Shown: positions 34,025 through 40,141 of the stretch, one piece after another
Numbering within the stretch: position 1 is the stretch's first letter
Layout of the letters: every line of letters begins with the position of its first letter
NCBI GenBank assembly: GCA_016927235.1
Contig: JAFGNB010000111.1
Span: 1 to 40,141 of the forward strand
Length of the DNA: 40,141 bases
Source of the DNA: Chitinispirillaceae bacterium
GTDB taxonomy: Bacteria > Fibrobacterota > Chitinivibrionia > Chitinivibrionales > Chitinispirillaceae
Direction: 5' to 3'
The notes under the pieces: model-generated
Told to the model about the DNA's origin: nothing
Seen by the model: the letters and a program-made list of their open reading frames with translations, nothing else
Databases searched by the model: none
Program-made: the position numbers and the translations under genes

Positions 34025-34881
34025 TGGCCCCACTGGAACAGAGTGCCCCCGATTCCCGTCAAGAGACCGCAGGTCCAGTCCGGTTCATTTCCGAATCGGC
34101 CTGGCGTTCGGCCTGGACGAAATTCCCCTTTCTCGCGTTCTGCTGGGTGAGCCTCTCTATCGTCGGCGCCGTCGAGGCACTGCTCTATTATTTTATTTAT
34201 CCGCGAATGGTATCGCTCAGCCCCGCTGCCCACACCATTATCGGCATCGGGTTGCTGCTTTTCTTTGCCGTGCTCGCCGGCGGCCTCCTTCTGATAACCC
34301 TCACCGCGCTTACCGGTATCGACCTGCTCTATCCCCACAAAAAACAATCAATTACGGTCAAGCTGCTCTTCCCGATCGCCGCCACCATGAGCCAGGTCCT
34401 TCGGTTCGACCGCAACCGCCTGAGGACATCCTTTGTCAAGGTTAACAACTCGCTTACCAAGGCGCAATCAAAACGAATAAAAGGCGACCGCATTCTCATT
34501 CTCCTCCCCCACTGCCTGCAGATCGACATCTGCAACCGCAAGATCACCAACGATATCAACAACTGTGTCCGCTGCGGGCGGTGCCCTGTGGGCAGCCTTG
34601 TAACCCTCGGCGAGAAGTACGGCCTCAAAATAGAGGTGGTCAACGGCGGAACGCTCGCCCGCAGACGGGTCGGCATGTTCAGGCCCGACGGTATCGTTGC
34701 CGTCGCCTGCGAGCGGGATCTCACCCTGGGCATTCAGGATGTACACCCAATTCCAGTCTACGGCGTCATCAACGACCGGCCGCAGGGGCCCTGCGTCAAT
34801 ACCTGCGTGGACATGGATCTGGTTGAAAAGGCGATACGGTTTTTCAAGAATAAAGAGGGAGCGGCCTCAGCAGCGGTGTAG
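34024..34881 (+). CDS. DUF116 membrane protein with cysteine-rich domain
   Basis: The 285 aa have two transmembrane segments (about 35-60 and 70-100) and a cytoplasmic DUF116 domain (about 150-270). The domain holds eight cysteines: 164, 170, 181, 184, 187, 229, 257 and 261, including NCVRCGRCPVG, a likely Fe-S ligand set. LLPHCLQIDICNRKI and PVYGVINDRPQGPCVNTCVD are typical of the family. Its function is unknown; other members are seen in anaerobes, often near oxygen-sensitive metabolism or formyltransferase genes. It overlaps nfu by one base and precedes the flavodiiron gene by about 50 bases, so the three are probably one operon. Confidence 0.9.
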   Translation: MAPLEQSAPDSRQETAGPVRFISESAWRSAWTKFPFLAFCWVSLSIVGAVEALLYYFIYPRMVSLSPAAHTIIGIGLLLFFAVLAGGLLLITLTALTGIDLLYPHKKQSITVKLLFPIAATMSQVLRFDRNRLRTSFVKVNNSLTKAQSKRIKGDRILILLPHCLQIDICNRKITNDINNCVRCGRCPVGSLVTLGEKYGLKIEVVNGGTLARRRVGMFRPDGIVAVACERDLTLGIQDVHPIPVYGVINDRPQGPCVNTCVDMDLVEKAIRFFKNKEGAASAAV

Positions 34882-34933
34882 GCGCCCGCAACCTGCACGA
34901 GCGTTGTTCAATCGTTCGAAGAAAGGCTTATGT

Positions 34934-36130
34934 ATGAGAGAAATAAAAATTACCGATGATACCTTCTGGGTCGGCGTCAACGACCGGACCACCGATCTTT
35001 TCGAAGGGCTGTGGCCTATTGACACTACGGGAATATCCTACAACTCCTATGCCATAAAAGACCGAAAGAACGTTCTGATCGATCTGGCAAAGGCTTTCAA
35101 GACGGATGACTTTTTCGATCAGATTTCGAACATTGTTCCGTTTTCCGACATCAACTACATCATCCTCAATCATATGGAGCCCGACCACACCGGGGTCATA
35201 AAAACACTGAGGATGCTCTCTCCCCAGGCTGAAATCATCTGCACGCCAAAGGCTGTCCGGATGCTTAATGAATATTACGGCATCACTGAGCGCATAAGAA
35301 CGGTCAACGACGGCGACACGCTTGATATCGGGAGCAGAACGATTTCATTTCATCACGTTCCGTTCGTGCACTGGCCCGAAACCATGGTTACCTACGATCA
35401 AAAAACGAATGTCCTGTTTTCCTGCGACGCATTCGGCGGATACGGCGCACTGCAGGGAGCACTGTTCGATGACGAGTATTCCGACATGGCTTTCTACGAA
35501 AAGGAATCCCTGCGCTATTACGCCAATATCGTAGCGAAATTCGCCCTGCCGGTCCTCAATGCCATAAAGAAACTCTCCCCCCTCGAAATAAAATGCATCG
35601 CTCCATCGCACGGTCTCGTCTGGAGAAAGTCACCCGCACAAATAGTTGAGCTCTACCGCAGATGGGCGGAGTACGGGACAAACGGCGGAGAAAAAGGGGT
35701 GACGCTTCTTTACGGCTCAATGTACGGCAATACCGAAATCATGATGAATGCGATCGCGGAAGGCATCGCATCCGGCGGCATATGTCCCGAAATATTCGAC
35801 GTCTCCCGCAACCACCCCTCCTACATGCTTCCCGCACTGCTTGTCAATAAAGGGGTCGCCGCGGGAGCGCCCACCTACGAAGCGGCGCTGTTCCCCTATA
35901 TGCAGAATATCCTTGAGAAAGCGGCGCTTAAAAGCATCAGAAATAAAAAAGCGGTCTACTTCGGGAGTTACGGCTGGAGCAAAGGCGCCCTTAAAAAAAC
36001 ACGCGAACTCACCGAACCGCTGGGCTGGCACTACATAGGAGATCTGGAATTCGCCGGAGGGCCGAAACCGCACGACATTAAAAAAGGATTCGAACTCGGC
36101 AGGCTCATCGCCGAAGCGGCGTCGGAGTGA
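34934..36130 (+). CDS. flavodiiron protein, FprA/ROO type
   Basis: Flavodiiron proteins reduce O2 to water or NO to N2O in anaerobes. The beta-lactamase-like domain (1-250) has the diiron ligands in LNHMEPDHTG (H80, E82, D84), then H146 in FVHWPET, D165 in FSCDAFGG and H226 in APSHGLVW. The flavodoxin domain (about 255-398) has the FMN loop LLYGSMYGNTE. At 398 aa it is the two-domain form without rubredoxin. The frame runs upstream into the DUF116 gene, but homologues start at MREIKITDDTFWVGVNDR, so ATG 34934 with AAAGG eight bases before it is chosen. Its electron donor, perhaps a rubredoxin, is not in the window. Confidence 0.96.
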   Translation: MREIKITDDTFWVGVNDRTTDLFEGLWPIDTTGISYNSYAIKDRKNVLIDLAKAFKTDDFFDQISNIVPFSDINYIILNHMEPDHTGVIKTLRMLSPQAEIICTPKAVRMLNEYYGITERIRTVNDGDTLDIGSRTISFHHVPFVHWPETMVTYDQKTNVLFSCDAFGGYGALQGALFDDEYSDMAFYEKESLRYYANIVAKFALPVLNAIKKLSPLEIKCIAPSHGLVWRKSPAQIVELYRRWAEYGTNGGEKGVTLLYGSMYGNTEIMMNAIAEGIASGGICPEIFDVSRNHPSYMLPALLVNKGVAAGAPTYEAALFPYMQNILEKAALKSIRNKKAVYFGSYGWSKGALKKTRELTEPLGWHYIGDLEFAGGPKPHDIKKGFELGRLIAEAASE

Positions 36131-36269
36131 GGGGCCGAATCGCCGGCCATCGCAAGGCGTGCAGGGGCAAAGATCCCGCGAGGAACGGTAGTAAGGACGG
36201 CCCGAGACGACGGGCAGTCCAGCGTCGCATCAGAAAAGTTTATGAATAATCCCGGTTCACGGAGGACTT

Positions 36270-38039
36270 CTATCTGACAATGACCGTTGTCACTGCCGAC
36301 GGTGACGAAGCCCTTTTGACCCTGAGCAGATACATCCCTCCCGCAAAGAAGTGCAGATCGAACCGGTACGTTCCCGCCCCGAGCGGTTCGTTGCTCAGTT
36401 CCGCGATGCGGGTCCCCCTGACGGTATACAGTTCCGCTGTCCGGCCGCCGTCACCTGTAAGGTTCAGTTCCAGAAAACCGTTACCGCAGCGGGCTGAGAC
36501 GTTTTCAGTTGACACGTATGTCTGTTTCACACGAACGGGGACAGTGTAGTTGCTCCAACCGGGCATCTCGTCGAGCGTGATCGTGTAGTCGCTGTTGAGG
36601 ATTTTCTTCCAGTCTGCAGCGGTGTTGTCGTGAGCCCAGCCGTCCATGGTGTAATCGCCGTACCAGGGCATGAAATACGACCATCCCGCTCCGTCGTTCT
36701 TCATATCGTCGGGAAAAGGAACCGATCCGTTTTCACTCAGGGTGACGATCTTTTTACCGCCGTAGATATCCTTGATCTTTTCGAACGACGCCACCAGCGA
36801 ACCGTGATTTGCTTCGCGCGGATAGTAATAGTAATCACGCCCGATGATATCCACGTACTCGTCGCCGGGATACCAGTCGAGCGCATCCGACGCCTCGTCG
36901 CTGGTCCAGACCCAGATCAGGTTGTTCAGACCGTGCTCTCCGGTATAGCGGTCGAACATGAGCCGGTAGAGTGCTTTACAGGCTTTTGATCCCTTGTAGC
37001 CCCACCAGAACCATCTGCCCGAGGCTTCGTGGAGTGGCCGCCACAGAACCGCAACCCCCTTGTCGGCGAGGGTCTTCAGATACCCGGCAACGATATCCAG
37101 ATCCCTGATAATACCTTTGTACTCAGCGCTGCCGGTATTGAATTGCATACACGTTGCGGGATCAATAAATGCTTTGGTGAGGTCGAAATTCGTGGGGGTC
37201 TGGCCTGAGGCCGAAGGCGAGTAAAATGACTCGGTGGCATGACTCGGATCCCTCCAGTGCCAGCAGTAGGCGGGAAACCCGCCTTTTTTATAGATGTCCT
37301 CCGCGAGGGCAAGGGTCGCATTCGTGTACCCCTTGAACCATTCGTCCCCGGCGCTCGTGCCCGCCGCGTGCATGAAGTCGAGCCCCAGGAGCGCCGGTGT
37401 CTTCCCCGCTGCTTTGATGATCCAGGCAACCTCCTCCTGGTTTTCAACGGTATTGGGCGTGTAATGACCATCGTTGAGCATGACGGTATTGGTCATAACT
37501 CCGCTGATGACCTGTTTCTGAAAATGTTCCCTGATGAAACCGAACATTTTCACTGCATTTTCCGAGGGGTTCGGGGTAACGAGCAGTGAAGAAATGGTGA
37601 AGGGCACTGGTTCATAAGGCGTAACCTCAATATAATCAATATTCACCCACCCCCACGATTTCAGGATTTCGATGGTATTGCCGCCCGCCGATAGTTTGAT
37701 CTTCGAGGATGCTTTTATATATACGAACGAATCGACCTCGGGAAACGAGATCTGACCAATGGAAACTCCGTTGACCGACAGATTCTGGATTTTTCCGTTC
37801 GTATCGTAGGGCTGGGAGTACCCGGCCCAGAGCGTATAAAAACCTGAAGCTGTGACGTTCACCTTAAAAAAGAGAGTGCCCTCCTTCATGTTGACGTAAT
37901 ACCCGCCCGACGCTCCGGCATCGGACACTTTCTGAACGGAGTTCTCGTCGACTATCGCGTCTTCAGCCTCATAGCGCTCCACTGCCGCAGCAGCAGCGAG
38001 ATACCCCGCCAGTAAAAGCGCTCCGTACAACCGCTTCAT
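36270..38039 (-). CDS. secreted GH26 beta-mannanase with CBM35/6-like domain and T9SS-like tail
   Basis: The 589 aa start with a signal peptide (MKRLYGALLLAGYLAAAAA). Residues of about 20-142 are a carbohydrate-binding beta-sandwich of CBM35/CBM6 type (ERYEAEDAIV, ASGGYYVNMKEG, WGWVNIDYIEV). Residues of about 155-490 are GH26, with acid/base E338 in LWRPLHEASGRWFWWG and nucleophile E436 in VTLSENGSVP; this is the endo-mannanase pattern. The C-terminal 75 residues (LYTVRGTRIAEL, LGAGTYRFDL, GGMYLLRV) look like a type IX secretion A-type sorting domain. It probably cuts mannan or glucomannan outside the cell or at the surface. AAGGGAG precedes ATG 38039. It is divergent from the small secreted gene at 38307. 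Confidence 0.93.
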   Translation of the reverse strand: MKRLYGALLLAGYLAAAAAVERYEAEDAIVDENSVQKVSDAGASGGYYVNMKEGTLFFKVNVTASGFYTLWAGYSQPYDTNGKIQNLSVNGVSIGQISFPEVDSFVYIKASSKIKLSAGGNTIEILKSWGWVNIDYIEVTPYEPVPFTISSLLVTPNPSENAVKMFGFIREHFQKQVISGVMTNTVMLNDGHYTPNTVENQEEVAWIIKAAGKTPALLGLDFMHAAGTSAGDEWFKGYTNATLALAEDIYKKGGFPAYCWHWRDPSHATESFYSPSASGQTPTNFDLTKAFIDPATCMQFNTGSAEYKGIIRDLDIVAGYLKTLADKGVAVLWRPLHEASGRWFWWGYKGSKACKALYRLMFDRYTGEHGLNNLIWVWTSDEASDALDWYPGDEYVDIIGRDYYYYPREANHGSLVASFEKIKDIYGGKKIVTLSENGSVPFPDDMKNDGAGWSYFMPWYGDYTMDGWAHDNTAADWKKILNSDYTITLDEMPGWSNYTVPVRVKQTYVSTENVSARCGNGFLELNLTGDGGRTAELYTVRGTRIAELSNEPLGAGTYRFDLHFFAGGMYLLRVKRASSPSAVTTVIVR

Positions 38040-38306
38040 TCACGCTCCCTTTGAATCCTGATCTGAATCCACCCCCGCAACAATTCCCGGCAACATTCAC
38101 CATTCAGGAAAATCGGTTTCGTTTCAGTCGATGATGCCGGGAGCGGGCGACACCTATTAATATAGTGCCATACCCGGAATATTTCCGCCACATAGTAATG
38201 CGTGCGCAGTGTACCGCCGCCTGCGCCGTAAAAGGAATCACCAGACAGTAAATTTCATTGGCACACTAATCGAATTCTTGATAGAAGAGAAAGGAAGGAG
38301 GGCATT

Positions 38307-38648
38307 ATGAAAAGCATGATGCTTGCTGCGGCGATCTCCTGCATGATAAGCGCGGGAGCGGTCATGGCGTCGGTCTCCAATCATCCCTTTCAGAATAACT
38401 GGGCGATGAAAGGGTATATGACCGTGGGAAGAAGCGTGGTGGTTCTTCCGGAACGGTTGCTTGCCGGAGACCGTATTGAGCTGTTTAATGGCAGCGGTGT
38501 GAAGGTACGCGGGCTGACGGTCGGAACGGGTTACATTACGATGAATGTGTCGACACTGCCCAAAGGGGTGTACAGTCTGGTCGTGTACAGAACCGGGCAG
38601 ATGATCACATCCCGGAAGATCGCGCTGGTCGGTAACGGAAAGAGGTAA
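38307..38648 (+). CDS. small secreted protein resembling a free-standing sorting domain
   Basis: ATG 38307 has a strong AAGGAGG site seven bases upstream. The 113 aa open with a signal peptide (MKSMMLAAAISCMISAGAVMA). The mature part has the run-up of type-A C-terminal sorting domains: DRIELFNGSGVKVRGLTV, then MNVSTLPKGVYSLVVYRTGQMITSRKIALV. In other proteins this module is the tail of a large enzyme; here it makes up almost the whole protein. Comparison with the tail of the adjacent GH26 gene shows the same order (turn with G-x-x-V/I, L-x-x-G-x-Y, terminal hydrophobic strand). Function unknown; it could be a surface, fibre or decoy protein. Confidence 0.8.
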   Translation: MKSMMLAAAISCMISAGAVMASVSNHPFQNNWAMKGYMTVGRSVVVLPERLLAGDRIELFNGSGVKVRGLTVGTGYITMNVSTLPKGVYSLVVYRTGQMITSRKIALVGNGKR

Positions 38649-38832
38649 ACCGGACCATCGCATGAGCGCCGCCCCCCGGCAGCGGCTGGTTGGCCGGCCG
38701 GCTTTGAAGTGGTTGACGGCGATCCGGAGGCCATGGAGGGCCGGAGACGATCCCGGCTTGTCGGATGGAGCACTTTGCGATCATACATTGAACCCATATG
38801 CTTCAGCCGCTTCCCGCTTTTTCACTTTTTCC

Positions 38833-40141
38833 TTATAAAGAAAGGACATACAGTAATAGATCTTCCATCTCTTCCGATGACAGTGTTGAGGATGCATTGT
38901 TGTGCCCCGGCAATTTCACCATCGCTTCGATCTCCCGAAAACTTCCCAGGTGGCCGTATGGACCGGTACGCCACGCCTCGATAAGTGACGGAGTATCCCA
39001 TTCGGTATTCGCATCGTAAGGATCGGGAACGCCTATATTGTGAAAGAGCAGGTCGCAATAAAGCGGTGCCTTGTGGCAGTTGAAGCATCCTGCCTTTTCG
39101 CCGGAAAAAAGCGCCTTGCCGCGAAGGGCCGCTTCGGAAAGCCTGCCCTTTATCAGGTAAGGGCTTGGTGTCGGCTTCAAATACATGATAAATGTGTCAA
39201 GGGGAAGCACCAGAGAATCGGCGGGAATCCTGAACTGCTCCAGCTCGACTGCAGCGGGAATCGACTTTTCCGCATGCCCTCTTCTGCCCGTCCACATCGT
39301 CGGCGGCGTCCACCAGGAGTAAAGCATGCTCTTGGCGTTCTTGGGCGCAACCACTGCGCCGCCGCCCAGGATCCAGTTGAGCGCGCATGGACGGGTAAAC
39401 GGATGGCATGAGTGGCACGACTGCCACTTCTGAAAGCACAGCGACGCATCATAAAAATTGTTTTCGCCGTTGCGCTCCCCGTTCCATGGCTGCGGTTCTC
39501 CGATCACATATGTCCCGATCGGACGCGACCTGGTGGTATCGAGCAGAAACTCCTCCATCGTAGCCCCTGCATCGTCGAAATATCCCGCTGTATAAACACT
39601 CGTTCCCGCGATCGCCAGCGCCCGCGGACCCTTGGTAACTACCTCCAACCGCTTGCGACACTCCTTCAGCACAGTGAATTCCCGCTGCAAATCTTCACCC
39701 TTGGCACTGCGCGCAAGTACCGTATCGATCATCCTCGGCAGATTGATAAGCGACAGCTCGTTGGCGCCCGCATGCGCTATCACCATGTACTCACCGTCCT
39801 TGGTGCACTTGACGCCCCACGGATTAGCCAGACCCGTAATCGGAAGATCAAGACACACATCATTGATGAACTTCCGCTCCTGAATGTCGATCATCGCGAG
39901 GTTGTTCGTATGCAGGTGCCCCTTTTCAGGGGTCGATGCCACCAGATTGAACATCCCGATCAGATGCGTCACAAACGCGTATCGGCCCGTCGGCTCCACC
40001 GTAAGCCCGTACACCGAATGGCTCCCGCGCGTCAGACGGATCGTATCCTGTGTTCCGCTCGCCACATCAATGATCGACACCTTGCACGACACGAACATCG
40101 TATCGGTCGAACGGTCGTCCGGGAGCGAATTCCCCACAACA
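38833..40141 (-). CDS. partial di-haem cytochrome c peroxidase/MauG-like protein with beta-propeller repeats
   Basis: The frame is open through the right edge, so the true start is outside the window; the GTG at 40137 is probably internal. The visible N-terminal half has YVTN-type propeller blades (VSIIDVASGTQDTIRL, GLTVEPTGRYAFVTH, MIDIQERKFINDVCLDLPITG). The C-terminal half has two haem-c sites, CHSCH and CFNCH, and the family block FHNIGVPDPY, DTPSLIEAW and GPYGHLGSF, ending near LSSEEMEDLLLYVLSL. Such proteins act in the periplasm, with electron-transfer or peroxidase roles. It converges on the small secreted gene, 184 bases away, and no terminator hairpin is obvious between them. Confidence 0.88.
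   Translation of the reverse strand, partial: VVGNSLPDDRSTDTMFVSCKVSIIDVASGTQDTIRLTRGSHSVYGLTVEPTGRYAFVTHLIGMFNLVASTPEKGHLHTNNLAMIDIQERKFINDVCLDLPITGLANPWGVKCTKDGEYMVIAHAGANELSLINLPRMIDTVLARSAKGEDLQREFTVLKECRKRLEVVTKGPRALAIAGTSVYTAGYFDDAGATMEEFLLDTTRSRPIGTYVIGEPQPWNGERNGENNFYDASLCFQKWQSCHSCHPFTRPCALNWILGGGAVVAPKNAKSMLYSWWTPPTMWTGRRGHAEKSIPAAVELEQFRIPADSLVLPLDTFIMYLKPTPSPYLIKGRLSEAALRGKALFSGEKAGCFNCHKAPLYCDLLFHNIGVPDPYDANTEWDTPSLIEAWRTGPYGHLGSFREIEAMVKLPGHNNASSTLSSEEMEDLLLYVLSL

Noticed and set aside
36131-36269. GCCCG...CGGGC hairpin between the converging flavodiiron and mannanase genes
   Set aside because: No T-run follows on either strand, so I do not call it an intrinsic terminator.
1-40141. 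CRISPR array, transposon, phage or toxin-antitoxin island
   Set aside because: I found no regular spaced repeats, transposase, integrase or toxin-like gene; gene order is mostly core housekeeping.

Overview
The window reads as chromosome of a Gram-negative, probably anaerobic or microaerophilic bacterium that degrades polysaccharides. Apolipoprotein N-acyltransferase, a lipoprotein and a heptose-bisphosphate phosphatase point to an outer membrane. A GH26 mannanase ending in a type-IX-secretion-like C-terminal domain, plus PKD/SUMF1-type surface modules, suggest the FCB group; Fibrobacterota (Chitinispirillia-like) is my best guess, by inference only. Formate-THF ligase and a flavodiiron protein fit low-oxygen life. 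I see no insertion sequence, phage, CRISPR array or other clear mobile DNA.

Layout. (1) 1-1157, minus: a small coupled ORF, a MurU-like sugar-1-phosphate nucleotidyltransferase and the start of a gene cut by the window edge. (2) 1269-7257, plus: trkA-trkH potassium uptake, an ACT-ACT-HAD protein that looks like a catalytically dead SerB, and fhs. (3) 7272-17834, minus: a classical translation/RNA operon read rimP-nusA-infB-rbfA-nrnA-truB-ribF-rpsO-pnp-dut, with many overlapping ends, no ylxR, and a promoter-plus-intrinsic-terminator leader before rimP. A CCA/poly(A) polymerase-family gene lies upstream of it. (4) 19601-20629, plus: an unrecognised TPR-like lipoprotein closed by a strong terminator shared with the converging genes. 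(5) 20726-28412, minus: tRNA-Pro(CGG), a degenerate creatininase-fold protein, an active/inactive M16 peptidase pair, folK, a deoxynucleoside kinase that seems to start at CTG, panC, a GH13 enzyme and gmhB. (6) 28628-33410, minus: lnt, a 924-aa FecR-PKD-SUMF1 protein with a near-consensus sigma-70 promoter, and a small FlgM-like protein preceded by a perfect sigma-28 consensus promoter. (7) 33800-36130, plus: nfu, a DUF116 membrane/Fe-S protein and a flavodiiron protein. (8) 36270-40141: a secreted GH26 mannanase, a divergent small secreted protein that resembles an isolated sorting domain, and a partial di-haem cytochrome with beta-propeller repeats.

How the genes work together. The minus-strand block 7.3-17.8 kb couples ribosome maturation (RimP, RbfA, S15, TruB), transcription and translation factors (NusA, IF-2) and RNA turnover (NrnA, PNPase). 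The tRNA-Pro lacks an encoded CCA end, so it needs a CCA-adding enzyme; the gene at 18-19.3 kb is a candidate. folK, panC and fhs cover cofactor and one-carbon supply. The most unusual items are the pseudo-SerB, the sigma-28/FlgM-like unit with no other motility gene in view, the FecR-PKD-SUMF1 chimera, the rimP leader, the CTG start and the free-standing sorting-like protein. I found no clearly new multi-gene system; the nfu-DUF116-flavodiiron cluster is the nearest candidate.
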